Source: Rhodobacteraceae bacterium HLUCCA08 | GTDB taxonomy: Bacteria; Pseudomonadota; Alphaproteobacteria; Rhodobacterales; Rhodobacteraceae | Length of the DNA stretch: 64,000 nt | NCBI GenBank assembly: GCA_001314655.1 | Contig: LJSF01000003.1 | Span: 86,275 to 150,274 of the forward strand | Reading direction: 5' to 3' | In this document: positions 52,051-61,360 of the stretch, in pieces | How the letters are laid out: every line of letters begins with the position of its first letter | Numbering within the stretch: position 1 is the stretch's first letter | Program-made: the position numbers and the translations under genes | Notes under the pieces: generated by a model | Database searches by the model: none | Told to the model about the DNA's origin: nothing | Seen by the model: the letters and a program-made list of their open reading frames with translations, nothing else

Positions 52051-52545
52051 TCAGATCGGGTCGATCACGTCGAAACGATCCTCGGGTCGGCCATCGTGTC
52101 GTGGCGGTGCGCCGCGGCGCGCCGACCCGCACAGATGCGCCAGGCGATGCGGATGCCCCGGCATCGGCGCGCCGAAGCGGCGCACCAGCCGGGCATAGGC
52201 GAAACCGAGTTCGGACGCCTTGCACAAGCGCTCGCCGGTTTCGCGCAGATGCAGGGTGATGCCGCCCCCGGCGGGGCGCATCTCGTAACCCAGCGTGGCA
52301 AGGTCGCGGGCCAGGTCCTGCCAACCGCCGGCGTCGGCAATGGTCGGAGCGAGGAGCCGCTGCAAGCGCGCGACGAGGCGCTCATCCGACCTGTCGGTCG
52401 TCTTCGCATCCTGACGCCGGCGCAATTCCCGTTCCACGATCCGCGCCGCGACCTGCGCGATCGGCCGGGCCTCTTGCCGCGCACGCGCGGCCAGCAGCGC
52501 GTGCATGTCCGGGGCCAGGCGAAGCGGAATGTCGGTCTTGGTCAT
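52051..52545 (-). CDS. Ribbon-helix-helix-type protein, function unknown
   Basis: A protein of 164 residues. The N-terminal part (TDIPLRLAPDMHALLAARAR, then ARIVERELRRRQ) fits a ribbon-helix-helix DNA-binding fold like that in small mobilisation or Arc-type proteins; the C-terminal part (ITLHLRETGERL, ELGFAYARLVRRFG) is unassigned. The ATG at 52545 is chosen as the longer frame is inside the carbonic anhydrase gene. It is 45 bases downstream of that gene. Confidence 0.5.
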   Translation of the reverse strand: MTKTDIPLRLAPDMHALLAARARQEARPIAQVAARIVERELRRRQDAKTTDRSDERLVARLQRLLAPTIADAGGWQDLARDLATLGYEMRPAGGGITLHLRETGERLCKASELGFAYARLVRRFGAPMPGHPHRLAHLCGSARRGAPPRHDGRPEDRFDVIDPI

Positions 52546-52589
52546 GGCCCGACCCTCGCAGGCCCTGGTTAACCGACCGTGAATGCCGC

Positions 52590-53237
52590 TCAGACCGCGC
52601 GGAACCCGCCCGACCCGGGGTCGAAACATTCCAGGTCGCCGCCGCCGATATCGTGCCACAGCCCGTGAAGCGACAGCCGGCCGGACTCGACCGCGCTGGC
52701 CACGAAGGGAAAGGTCATCAGGTTCTCGAGCGAGATCACCACCGCGCCCTTTTCCAGCGCCCGGGTCCGGGCCGCGTCGTCGCCCGGGGCCAGCCGGTCG
52801 TAGCCCGGCCGAAGGATGTCCATCCAGCGCCCGACAAAGCTCTCTTCCGCTTCCAGTTCGGGCGCCGCGCCGGAACACATGTCGTAGCAGCCCTTGACCC
52901 CGCCGCAGCTGGAATGGCCCATCACGATCAGATGCGACACCTTCAGCGCCGTCACCGCGTATTCCACCGCCGCCGAGGTACCGTGCTGCGCCCCGTCCGG
53001 CTGATAGGGCGGCACCAGGTTGGCGATGTTGCGGTGGATGAAGAATTCGCCCTGGTCCGCGCCGAAGATCGAGGTCACGTGGACCCGGCTGTCGCAACAG
53101 GAAATCACCATCGCCCGGGGATGCTGCCCCTGTTCGGCCAGGTTCAGATACCAGCCCCGGTTCTCGGCATAGGTGGTGGCCTTCCAGCCGTGGAAACGCT
53201 TGGCCAGGTATTCGGGCAGCGGGCGGGCATGGTCCAT
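52590..53237 (-). CDS. can: Beta-class carbonic anhydrase
   Basis: A protein of 215 residues that interconverts CO2 and bicarbonate. The zinc ligands are clear: Cys in MVISCCDSRV, with its Asp-Arg dyad, and His and Cys in LIVMGHSSCGGVKGC. HRNIANLVPP and GTSAAVEYAVTAL are also typical. The ATG at 53237 (MDHARPLPEYL) gives the usual start. It is divergent from the small gene at 53394. Confidence 0.95.
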   Translation of the reverse strand: MDHARPLPEYLAKRFHGWKATTYAENRGWYLNLAEQGQHPRAMVISCCDSRVHVTSIFGADQGEFFIHRNIANLVPPYQPDGAQHGTSAAVEYAVTALKVSHLIVMGHSSCGGVKGCYDMCSGAAPELEAEESFVGRWMDILRPGYDRLAPGDDAARTRALEKGAVVISLENLMTFPFVASAVESGRLSLHGLWHDIGGGDLECFDPGSGGFRAV

Positions 53238-53393
53238 CACTCGGGGCTCCGTCGGGGCGATTGCCGGGTCTGATACGTCGCATTCGCGACGATTTCGAGC
53301 GATTTCTGCCCTGCGGCGGCAACCGATTGGGAACCTTGACGTCCTAGACAGGGCGGGGTGGATGGCGTCAACGAACCCATCGGGAGTGGGGAC

Positions 53394-53768
53394 ATGCAGG
53401 TGACACGATTGGTGCCGCGCGATGCTGCGCGGCTGGATGGCGGGGTGGTGCGGGACATGCTGCGGGTCTATGGCCCCGAAAGCGCCGAAGAGATCGTCTA
53501 TGCCGCGCTGGAGGATCTTCTGCGCCATACCGCACGCATGGAAGAGGCCTGGCAGGCCTGCGATTTCACCGCGCTGATCGCGCGGGTCGTCCAGGTCGCC
53601 GAAATCGCCGACCGGATCGGGCTGCGCGGGGTCGGCCGGGTCGCCGGCGACGTGGCGATCTGTGCCGGCCAGGGGGACGATACCGCCCTGGCCGCCGTGC
53701 TGACCCGGCTGCTGCGGCAGGTCAACACCGCCTGTGACCAGATCGCGGTGCTGGGGCCGACGGCCTGA
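53394..53768 (+). CDS. Small all-helical protein, Hpt-like but without the His
   Basis: A protein of 124 residues predicted to be helical throughout: EEIVYAALEDLLRHTARMEE, TALIARVVQVAEIADRIGL, GRVAGDVAICA and VLTRLLRQVNTACDQIAVLG. The length and the spacing of helices recall histidine-phosphotransfer domains, but the phospho-accepting HxxKGxxxxxG motif is not present. GGGAGTGGGG precedes the ATG. It sits 66 bases before the M17 peptidase. Function unknown. Confidence 0.55.
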   Translation: MQVTRLVPRDAARLDGGVVRDMLRVYGPESAEEIVYAALEDLLRHTARMEEAWQACDFTALIARVVQVAEIADRIGLRGVGRVAGDVAICAGQGDDTALAAVLTRLLRQVNTACDQIAVLGPTA

Positions 53769-53834
53769 GCCCTTGCGACTTCCAGTGCTTGCTCTAGGCT
53801 CCGCCCGGTGACGCAGCCACAAGGACCCGGCCCG

Positions 53835-55214
53835 ATGCCTCTGACATTCGCCCCCGACAGCGCCGAGGCGTGGCCGGTTCTGACCGTCGATCCCGACGCA
53901 ATGGGCGTGCTCGACACCCTGCCGGCACCGGCCGCGGCCTATGTCCGGGCGACCGGGTTCACCGGCGCGGCGGGCGAGGCGGTGGCCTATCCCGATGCCG
54001 GCGGCGCCATCGCGGGCGCCGTCCTTGGCCTCGGCACGCCGGTCCAGCGCGCCCGGCAGCGGTTTTCCGCCATCGCCGGGGTCGCGCGGCTGCCCGAGGG
54101 CACCTGGCGGCTGCAGACCGGCCTGACCGGCCCCGCGCTTGAGGAACTGGCGCTGGGCTGGCTGCTGCACGGCTATGTCTTCGACCGCTACAAGGCGCAG
54201 ACCCCGCCGGGCGCCCGGCTGGTCGCCCCGGGCGGTGTCGATGCCGCCCGGCTGGAACTCCTGGCGGCGGGCGAGGCGCTGACCCGCGACCTGATCAACA
54301 CCCCGGCCAGCGATATGGGGCCGGATGCGCTCGAAGCCGCGGCGCGCGACCTGGCGGCGGAATTCGGCGCCGGGGTTGCGGTGATCCATGGTGGGGAATT
54401 GCTGGAACGCAACCTGCCGATGATCCACGCGGTGGGCCGCGCCGGGGCCGAGGCGCCGCGGCTGATCGACCTGACCTGGGGCGCGTCCGGCCCGGCCCTG
54501 ACCCTGGTCGGCAAGGGCGTCTGTTTCGATACCGGCGGGCTGAACCTGAAGCCCGGCGCGTCGATGGCGCTGATGAAAAAGGACATGGGCGGCGCGGCCA
54601 CGGTTCTGGGCCTGGCGCGGATGATCATGGCGCTGGGGCTGGACCTGCGCCTGCGCGTCCTGATCCCGGCGGTGGAAAACGCGGTGGCCGGCAATGCCTT
54701 TCGCCCCGGTGACATCCTGCACAGCCGCAAGGGCCTGACGGTCGAAATCAACATCACCGATGCCGAGGGGCGGCTGGTCCTTGCCGATGCCCTGGCCCTG
54801 GCGGACGAGGCCGGCCCGGATCACATCGTGTCGATGGCCACCCTGACCGGCGCTGCACGGGTCGCCGTCGGCCCCGATCTGGCGCCGTTCTACACCACCG
54901 ACGACGCGATGGCGGCGGCGCTGGCCCGGGCTGCATCCGATGCCGCCGACCCGGTCTGGCGGATGCCGTTCCATGACCCCTACGAGACGATGATCGAACC
55001 GGGCATCGCCGATCTGGACAATGCGCCGTCGGGCGGGTTCGCGGGCTCGATCACCGCCGCGCTGTTTCTGCGCCGCTTCGTCGAGGCCGCGCCCTATACC
55101 CATTTCGACATCTATGGCTGGCAGCCCGCCCCGGCGCCGGCCCGTCCCAAGGGCGGGGTGGGCCAGGGCGCCCGGGCCTTGCTGGCGGCCCTGCCGCGGG
55201 TCCTTGGGGCATGA
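53835..55214 (+). CDS. Leucyl aminopeptidase-family (M17) metallopeptidase
   Basis: A protein of 459 residues. The M17 catalytic domain has VGKGVCFDTGGLNLKPGASM with the metal ligands and catalytic Lys, MKKDMGGAATVLGL, and the signature ITDAEGRLVLADAL with second-site ligands. The N-terminal domain is diverged, as in the short PepA/PepB-like enzymes of alphaproteobacteria. AAGGA lies 9-10 bases before the ATG at 53835. It overlaps the NlpC/P60 gene by 4 bases, so the two are probably translated together for peptide turnover. Confidence 0.9.
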   Translation: MPLTFAPDSAEAWPVLTVDPDAMGVLDTLPAPAAAYVRATGFTGAAGEAVAYPDAGGAIAGAVLGLGTPVQRARQRFSAIAGVARLPEGTWRLQTGLTGPALEELALGWLLHGYVFDRYKAQTPPGARLVAPGGVDAARLELLAAGEALTRDLINTPASDMGPDALEAAARDLAAEFGAGVAVIHGGELLERNLPMIHAVGRAGAEAPRLIDLTWGASGPALTLVGKGVCFDTGGLNLKPGASMALMKKDMGGAATVLGLARMIMALGLDLRLRVLIPAVENAVAGNAFRPGDILHSRKGLTVEINITDAEGRLVLADALALADEAGPDHIVSMATLTGAARVAVGPDLAPFYTTDDAMAAALARAASDAADPVWRMPFHDPYETMIEPGIADLDNAPSGGFAGSITAALFLRRFVEAAPYTHFDIYGWQPAPAPARPKGGVGQGARALLAALPRVLGA

Positions 55215-56035
55215 GCGACCGGCGCCTGACCCCGGCCAATGGCCGTGTCGCCGCGCAGCACCTGCGCGGTTCGGTCGAGGCCGAGCGCTTTGTCGAGGGC
55301 CGGCCCGCCGCCATCGCCGCGCCCGTGGTCGACCTGATGTCAACGCCGGACGGGCGGCGCGACCGGCAATTGCTGATGGGCGCGGCGGTCACGGTCTACG
55401 AAGATCGGGACGGCTTCGCCTTTGTTCAGGCGGCCGCCGATGGCTATGTCGGCTATGTGCCGACGGCGGCCCTGGGGCCCGAGATCACGCCGACCCATCG
55501 CGTCGCCAGCGCCGCGACCCATCTTTACGAAGGCCCGGACATGAAATCCCCCGACCTGGCCTGCCTGCCGCGCGCCGCCGGGCTTGCGGTGACCGGCATC
55601 CAGGGCCGCTTTGCCGAAACCCGCGACGGGTTCGTGCCGATACAGCACCTGGTCGAAAGGGAGGAGCGCAGCGACGACCCCGCCGCCGTGGCCGAACTCT
55701 ATCTGGGCGTGCCCTATCTCTGGGGCGGCAATTCCAGCTTCGGGATCGATTGCTCGGGCCTGGTCCAGGCCGCCTGCCGGGCCTGCGGCATCGCCTGCCC
55801 GGGCGACAGCGACCTGCAACGCGCCGGGCTGGGCAAGCCGATCGCCGCCGAGGCGACGGTCCGGCGGGGCGATCTGTTCTTCTGGACAGGTCACGTGGCC
55901 ATGGCGCTGGACGCCGGGACGCTGATCCATGCCAATGCCCATCGCATGGCCGTCACCACCGAAAGGCTGGCCGATGCCATCGCCCGCATCGCCCGGCAGG
56001 GCGACGGCCCCGTCCTGGCCCGACGCCGGCCCTAA
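55211..56035 (+). CDS. NlpC/P60-family cell-wall peptidase with SH3-like domains
   Basis: A protein of 274 residues. Two bacterial SH3-like segments (about 35-95 and 100-150) precede an NlpC/P60 domain whose catalytic Cys is in GIDCSGLVQAACRACG, His in GHVAMAL and third residue in HANAHRM. These enzymes cut gamma-D-glutamyl-diaminopimelate bonds; dipeptides released would suit the M17 peptidase encoded just upstream. No signal peptide is visible, so it may act on internalised murein fragments. Its end overlaps the convergent DUF2794 gene by 4 bases. Confidence 0.9.
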   Translation: MSDRRLTPANGRVAAQHLRGSVEAERFVEGRPAAIAAPVVDLMSTPDGRRDRQLLMGAAVTVYEDRDGFAFVQAAADGYVGYVPTAALGPEITPTHRVASAATHLYEGPDMKSPDLACLPRAAGLAVTGIQGRFAETRDGFVPIQHLVEREERSDDPAAVAELYLGVPYLWGGNSSFGIDCSGLVQAACRACGIACPGDSDLQRAGLGKPIAAEATVRRGDLFFWTGHVAMALDAGTLIHANAHRMAVTTERLADAIARIARQGDGPVLARRRP

Positions 56036-56376
56036 TCCACCGCCCGGATCAGCTTGCGCTCCAGCACCCGCAGCACCTGGCGCAGGTCGTCGCCGCGCTT
56101 GAGCACCTGCCCGTCCATGCCGACCACCGCGTATTGCCCCTGCCGCAGCCGCAGCCGGGGCCGCTTTTCGATCCGGTAAAGCGGGTGTTCGGCACTGCGC
56201 CGGAACACGGCGAACACCGCCACGTCGCGCAGGGTGGAAATGCCGTAATCGCGCCATTCCCCGGCGGCCACGAAACGCCCGTAGAGCGACAGGATCGGGG
56301 CCAGTTCGCTGCGGTGAAAGGCCACTTTCTCGGTTCCATGCGGGCCGGGAAAGGGGACGGGAGGCACCATGTTCAT
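56032..56376 (-). CDS. DUF2794 protein
   Basis: A protein of 114 residues. VAFHRSELAPILSLYGRFVA, EWRDYGIS and EHPLYRIEKRPRLR, then QYAVVGMDGQVLKRG and VLRVLERKLIRAV are the conserved blocks of DUF2794, a family widespread in alphaproteobacteria with no known function. The start at 56376 is approximate; an ATG two codons later is also possible. Confidence 0.85.
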   Translation of the reverse strand: MNMVPPVPFPGPHGTEKVAFHRSELAPILSLYGRFVAAGEWRDYGISTLRDVAVFAVFRRSAEHPLYRIEKRPRLRLRQGQYAVVGMDGQVLKRGDDLRQVLRVLERKLIRAVD

Positions 56377-56421
56377 GGCCCCAGACTTGCGCCGTTCGGC
56401 GCGCAAATCAAGGGGCGTCGG

Positions 56422-56706
56422 TCACCCGCATGTCACCCGCATCACCCGGTCCGCCGCGTCCAGTTCGATGTTCAACCGGTCGACGCGGTAATCCATCGTC
56501 ACCGGCTGGCCCGGGCGGATCACCCGAACCGGGTCCAGCGCATCGACATCCACCGCCGTGATCGGCCCGCCGATCGCATCGGCCAGACCGGCGGCGCCGC
56601 AGGTGTCGGCCTCCGGATCGGGCAGGTCGGGTCCGGGCATCGGCGCCATGTCGCAGGCGGCCAGCAGGGCCAGGGCGGCGGCGGTCAGGGTCGGTCGGAT
56701 CGGCAT
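56422..56706 (-). CDS. I78-type peptidase inhibitor lipoprotein, copy 1
   Basis: A protein of 94 residues. A lipoprotein signal (LALLAAC near residue 18) precedes a small domain with the I78 pattern: CGAAGLADAIG, VRVIRPGQPVTMDYR and LNIELDAADRVMRVTCG, with the two cysteines expected to pair. I78 proteins inhibit serine proteases in the families where tested. It is the last of three tandem related genes. The ATG at 56706 is chosen over 56730 because it starts the signal peptide. Confidence 0.8.
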   Translation of the reverse strand: MPIRPTLTAAALALLAACDMAPMPGPDLPDPEADTCGAAGLADAIGGPITAVDVDALDPVRVIRPGQPVTMDYRVDRLNIELDAADRVMRVTCG

Positions 56707-56722
56707 CTTTGGGTCCTTTCTG

Positions 56723-57028
56723 TCAGCCACAGGTGATGCGGGCGATGCGCGCCGCGTCGTCGATCCAGAAATTGATCCGGCCGGGACGAAGGTCCCGGGT
56801 CACCGCCATGCCGGGCCGGATCACCCGGACCTCGCGCAGGATCATCACACGCTCCAGCGCCGTATCGGCCCGGCCCACCAGGGCGGCATGGGGCGCGGCG
56901 CCGCAGGTATCGGCGGCGGCAAGGGGAACCGCCGGGCCGGCGGGCACGGGATCGGATGTCGGGGCGGAATGTTCGGAACAGGCCGCAAGCGCCAGGGCAA
57001 GCGCCGCTATCGACGCCCTCAGCCGCAA
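56723..57028 (-). CDS. I78-type peptidase inhibitor lipoprotein, copy 2
   Basis: A protein of 101 residues with a lipoprotein signal (ALALALAACS) and an I78 domain: CGAAPHAALVGRAD, VRVIRPGMAVTRDLR and INFWIDDAARIARITCG. No ATG or GTG fits; the TTG at 57028 gives MRLRASIAAL and overlaps the end of copy 3 by 10 bases. It shares the R-V-I-R-P-G core with copy 1. Confidence 0.72.
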   Translation of the reverse strand: MRLRASIAALALALAACSEHSAPTSDPVPAGPAVPLAAADTCGAAPHAALVGRADTALERVMILREVRVIRPGMAVTRDLRPGRINFWIDDAARIARITCG

Positions 57029-57354
57029 AAGACCTGGATCACGGTGTCGTCCGGATCGGTCAGGATGCTGACCCGGTTCGGCACCTGGTCGACCATCTCC
57101 GACGTCATCTGCCCGGTCTCGGGCTCCAGCCAGACATGGCGGGTCAGCGCGCCTTCGGGCAGCAGGACCGCGCGGTAGTTCTTCCCCAGCAGCCCCAGCC
57201 AGGCGCCGGCATTGCAGGGGTCCGACGGCTCTGTCAGCTCGAACGGGGTCGGCTCGAAGGCGACCGGTTCGACGGGCTCCGGGCCGCCCAGTTCGGGCGG
57301 CAACTGGCAGGCGGACAGGGCGAACAGGGCGATCAGCAAGGCGGTCTTTTTCAT
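57019..57354 (-). CDS. I78-like lipoprotein, copy 3 (diverged)
   Basis: A protein of 111 residues with a clear lipoprotein signal MKKTALLIALFALSACQ, a Glu/Pro-rich spacer (about 20-45) and a domain with CNAGAWLGLLGKNYRAV and VSILTDPDDTVIQVFCG. The C-terminal D-x-x-V-x-x-V-x-CG matches I78, while the central R-V-I-x-P-G is replaced by NRVSIL. It is the first gene of the trio and the most diverged. A 110-base gap separates it from the divergent formaldehyde dehydrogenase gene. Confidence 0.72.
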   Translation of the reverse strand: MKKTALLIALFALSACQLPPELGGPEPVEPVAFEPTPFELTEPSDPCNAGAWLGLLGKNYRAVLLPEGALTRHVWLEPETGQMTSEMVDQVPNRVSILTDPDDTVIQVFCG

Positions 57355-57463
57355 GAGCCGGACTTTTGCGACTGATTCGACAAAAGGCAAGCGCGGCGGT
57401 TGATTGTTCGCGAAGTTTCGCGGCAGTTTGGCGCAAACGACAACACCCCCCGGAGGAAGTCCC

Positions 57464-58576
<1,113 letters not shown>

Positions 58577-58589
58577 TCGGACCGCCCGG

Positions 58590-59690
58590 GTGACAGGCCG
58601 GCTGGACAGGGCCGTCGCGGCGCTGGTGCCGCCGTTCGCCATGGCCGCGGTCGGGCTGGCCCGCGACGGGCAGGCACCACGCTGTCACATCGCCACCGCG
58701 CCGGGGCTGGCGGCGACGCCGGACACGATGTTCCGGGTCGCCTCGATCTCCAAGATCGTGGTCGGGCAGGTGGCGCGGCAGGTGCTGGAGGCGGCCGGGC
58801 ATGGCCCCGACATGGCCGCCGAGGAGGCGCTGGGCTTTGCCTTGCGCCACCCCGCCGCGCCAGAGCGGCCGATCCGCGTCGGCGCGCTGGCCGCGCATCA
58901 TGCGGGGCTGACCGATGCCGGTGGCTACCTGGTGCCGCCGGGGATCGACCTGGCCGACTGGATCGCCGCGCAGGGCGATGCGATCTGGGGGCCCGAGCCG
59001 CCCGGCGCCGTCTTTCGCTATTGCAACCTGGGCTACCTGCTGCTGGCCGCGGTGGCCGAACGCCTGGCGGGCGACCGGTTCGATCACCTGGCCGCGCGGC
59101 TGGTGCTGGGGCCGGCCGGGATCGCCGGCGGGTTCAACTGGTCCGGCGTCGCGCCCGCGCGCCGGGCCGACCACCTGCCGATCTTTCGCCGCGACGCCAC
59201 CGGCCTGGTGCCGCAGATCGACACGCAGCTTGCGCCCGAGGGCATCCTTGGCCCTGATGGCGCCCCGGCCCTGACCGGCGCCTACCGGCTGGGCCGCGAT
59301 GTGGCGCGGCTGTCGCCCCAGGGCGGGCTGCGGCTGTCGCTGTCCGGGCTGCTGCGGCTGGCCGACCGGCTGCGGGACGCGCCGCGCGACTGGCTCTGGT
59401 CCGCCGGTGACAGCCCGGTCGACGGCCCGGCCGATCTCTTCGCCCGCTACGGCTGGGGGGTGCAGATGCTGGATGATCCGGCGATCTATCCGCGCCCGCT
59501 GGTCGGGCATTTCGCCAATGCCCATGGCATGGTGGGTGGCGTCTGGCGCGACGATGCGGCAAGGTCGCGCCTGGTCTATATCCTGAACGGCCTGCCGATG
59601 GATGACGACCCCGACGATGACCGGTTGCGCCCCCAAGAGGCCGCGTTGCTGAAAGCCCTGGCCCAGGAGTGCCCCGATGCCCGACCGTGA
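58590..59690 (+). CDS. Serine hydrolase, beta-lactamase/esterase family
   Basis: A protein of 366 residues. The SxxK motif is SISK (about 51-54, in MFRVASISKIVVG), the YxN-like element is RYCNLGYLLLAAVAE, and HGMVGGVWRDD near the C-terminus corresponds to the third box. These are class C beta-lactamase-fold esterases or peptidases; no signal peptide is visible, so a cytoplasmic esterase is likely. The start is a GTG at 58590, 13 bases after adhC. It overlaps the NYN gene by 14 bases. Confidence 0.82.
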   Translation: MTGRLDRAVAALVPPFAMAAVGLARDGQAPRCHIATAPGLAATPDTMFRVASISKIVVGQVARQVLEAAGHGPDMAAEEALGFALRHPAAPERPIRVGALAAHHAGLTDAGGYLVPPGIDLADWIAAQGDAIWGPEPPGAVFRYCNLGYLLLAAVAERLAGDRFDHLAARLVLGPAGIAGGFNWSGVAPARRADHLPIFRRDATGLVPQIDTQLAPEGILGPDGAPALTGAYRLGRDVARLSPQGGLRLSLSGLLRLADRLRDAPRDWLWSAGDSPVDGPADLFARYGWGVQMLDDPAIYPRPLVGHFANAHGMVGGVWRDDAARSRLVYILNGLPMDDDPDDDRLRPQEAALLKALAQECPDARP

Positions 59691-60387
59691 CCGCCCGCTG
59701 TACGCCGTGCTGATCGACGCCGACAACATCCCCGCCCGCCATGCCGAGGCGATCCTGAAGGAAATCACCGCCTATGGCGAACCGGCCCTGCGGCGGGTCT
59801 ATGGCGACTGGTCCAGCGGGCAACTGAAGGGCTGGCACGAAAAGGCGGTGACCCTGGGCATGGTCGCGCATCAGCAATCGGCCAATACCAAGGGCAAGAA
59901 TGCCAGCGATATCGGGCTGGTGATCGACGCGATGGACATCCTGCACCAGAACCGGTTCGACGGCTTCGTCCTGGTCTCTTCCGACAGCGATTTCACCCGC
60001 CTGGCCAGCCGGATCCGCGAACAGGGGCTGGACGTGATCGGGATCGGCGCGGAAAAGACCCCGCAATCGCTCAAGAACGTCTGCAACCGCTTCGTGACGC
60101 TGGAAAACATCATCGAAGAGCCGGAACCCAGCGCGCCGAAATCCGGCGCCCCCAAGAAACAGCCGCCGATCGAGGCCGTGCCGCTGATCCTGCGGGCGAT
60201 GGACAAGATCGAACAGGACGACGAATGGTATACGCTGGGCCAGCTGGGCCAGTATATCACCGCCGACACGCCGGATTTCGACACCCGCACCTATGGCAAA
60301 CGCAAGCTGTCCGACCTGGTCAAGGACCTCAAGCGGTTCGAAACCAGGCAGGTGGGCAACCAGCTTCTGGTGCGGCGGGTCGACTAG
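59677..60387 (+). CDS. NYN-domain nuclease with LOTUS/OST-HTH domain
   Basis: A protein of 236 residues. The NYN (PIN-like) domain (about 8-145) keeps its acidic residues in AVLIDADNIP, ASDIGLVIDAMDIL and LVSSDSDFTRLASRIR. A linker rich in Pro/Lys precedes a C-terminal LOTUS/OST-HTH domain (about 165-236: LILRAMDKIEQDDEW, LGQLGQYI, FDTRTYGKRKLSDLV). The pair suggests an RNA-targeting nuclease; the target is unknown. It overlaps the serine hydrolase gene and converges on the TetR gene. Confidence 0.9.
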   Translation: MPDRDRPLYAVLIDADNIPARHAEAILKEITAYGEPALRRVYGDWSSGQLKGWHEKAVTLGMVAHQQSANTKGKNASDIGLVIDAMDILHQNRFDGFVLVSSDSDFTRLASRIREQGLDVIGIGAEKTPQSLKNVCNRFVTLENIIEEPEPSAPKSGAPKKQPPIEAVPLILRAMDKIEQDDEWYTLGQLGQYITADTPDFDTRTYGKRKLSDLVKDLKRFETRQVGNQLLVRRVD

Positions 60388-60389
60388 CG

Positions 60390-61007
60390 TCAGGCCGCGT
60401 AACGGGCCATGAACATCTCGACGGCGGCGTCGACGATGCGGGCCAGTTCCTCGGGCGGAAATTCGGTCTGCACGCCGCAGATCATGCGCGGAAAGATCCG
60501 CGCCTTGCACAGCTCGGCGAATTGGTCGGCGGCCAGCAGCGGGTCGTCGATCCGCAGGGTTTCGGCGCCGCAGCAGCAGGTGAAATAATCCTGAAGATGG
60601 GCCCGGACCAGGCCCGGACCGGACTCGTAGAACAGGCGGCCCAGTTCCGGGAACCGCCCGGATTCGGCGGCGCAGAGCGACACCACCTGGCGACCGAATT
60701 CCGAGGTCAGGAACCCGACCAGCCGCCGCCCGGCCTCGCGCAACACGGCATCCGGCGGGCCGGTCATGTCGATCTCGTCCATCGACATCTCGGCCTGGCG
60801 CATGCATTCGTGTTTCGCGACCTCGGCGAACAGCAGCCGCTTGTCCGGGAAATAGCTGTATAGCGTCGCCTTGGAGACCCCGGCGGCGCGGGCGATCTCG
60901 TCCACCGAGGCGCCATCGAACCCCGCGGCCATGAAGACATCGCGGGCGCCGTCAAGCACCTGGTCGAACTTGCGTCCCTTCTTGATCGTGTCGCTCCCGT
61001 CGGCCAT
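60390..61007 (-). CDS. TetR/AcrR-family repressor
   Basis: A protein of 205 residues. The N-terminal HTH is FMAAGFDGASVDEIARAAGVSKATLYSYFPDKRLLFAEV (about 26-64). The ligand domain contains a cluster of cysteines (CCCGAE near residue 145), which could sense a metal or electrophile. A palindromic operator (61031-61046) lies 24 bases upstream of its start, so it is probably autoregulated; the same motif occurs upstream of the small secreted gene and mbfA. Confidence 0.92.
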   Translation of the reverse strand: MADGSDTIKKGRKFDQVLDGARDVFMAAGFDGASVDEIARAAGVSKATLYSYFPDKRLLFAEVAKHECMRQAEMSMDEIDMTGPPDAVLREAGRRLVGFLTSEFGRQVVSLCAAESGRFPELGRLFYESGPGLVRAHLQDYFTCCCGAETLRIDDPLLAADQFAELCKARIFPRMICGVQTEFPPEELARIVDAAVEMFMARYAA

Positions 61008-61030
61008 GGCGCCTCCTGTCGCGGCAAGTA

Positions 61031-61046
61031 TAAACCGTTCGGTTCA
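61031..61046. promoter_or_regulatory. TetR operator 1 (own gene)
   Basis: TAAACCGTTCGGTTCA: AACCG-TT-CGGTT arms with a 2-base centre. Matches the two other sites at 61263 and 61310 in this cluster. Confidence 0.75.
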
Positions 61047-61069
61047 CTTGCGGCAAGGAAGGCGCGGCG

Positions 61070-61243
61070 TCACTGGGCCGGGGAACAGGCCGGGCCGGTC
61101 AGCGATGCGGGATCGGTGCAGCCCTGGGTCACGGTATCGGGCCGTGGCGGAAACTGCAGGTTCGGGATCGTGACACCCCAGCCCTGGGCCAGGGCACTGC
61201 CGGCGGCGAACACGAGGGCAAGGGACAGAAGGAAAGAGCGCAT
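61070..61243 (-). CDS. Small secreted peptide, function unknown
   Basis: A protein of 57 residues. The signal peptide MRSFLLSLALVFAAGSALA is cleaved before Gln20, leaving a mature peptide of about 38 residues with Pro/Gly and two cysteines (GCTDPASLTGPACSP), which could form one disulfide. It lies between tetR and mbfA with a copy of the shared operator 20 bases upstream. A GGAGGC precedes the ATG. No family is recognised. Confidence 0.65.
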   Translation of the reverse strand: MRSFLLSLALVFAAGSALAQGWGVTIPNLQFPPRPDTVTQGCTDPASLTGPACSPAQ

Positions 61244-61262
61244 GGGGGCCTCCGAATCAAAC

Positions 61263-61278
61263 TGAACGGTTTAGTTCA
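61263..61278. promoter_or_regulatory. TetR operator 2 (small secreted gene)
   Basis: TGAACGGTTTAGTTCA, a variant of the same palindrome with outer TGAAC/GTTCA conserved, 20 bases upstream of the small gene start on the minus strand. Confidence 0.68.
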
Positions 61279-61309
61279 TATCTTGCGAAGCCCCGCGGCG
61301 CAACAAGAA

Positions 61310-61325
61310 TGAACCGTTCGGTTCA
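61310..61325. promoter_or_regulatory. TetR operator 3 (mbfA side)
   Basis: TGAACCG-TT-CGGTTCA, the most symmetrical copy (7-base arms). It lies between the divergent small gene and mbfA, 68 bases before mbfA. Confidence 0.75.
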
Positions 61326-61360
61326 CTTTTGCCGGTTGCGCTTTGCCGGACATCGACTAA

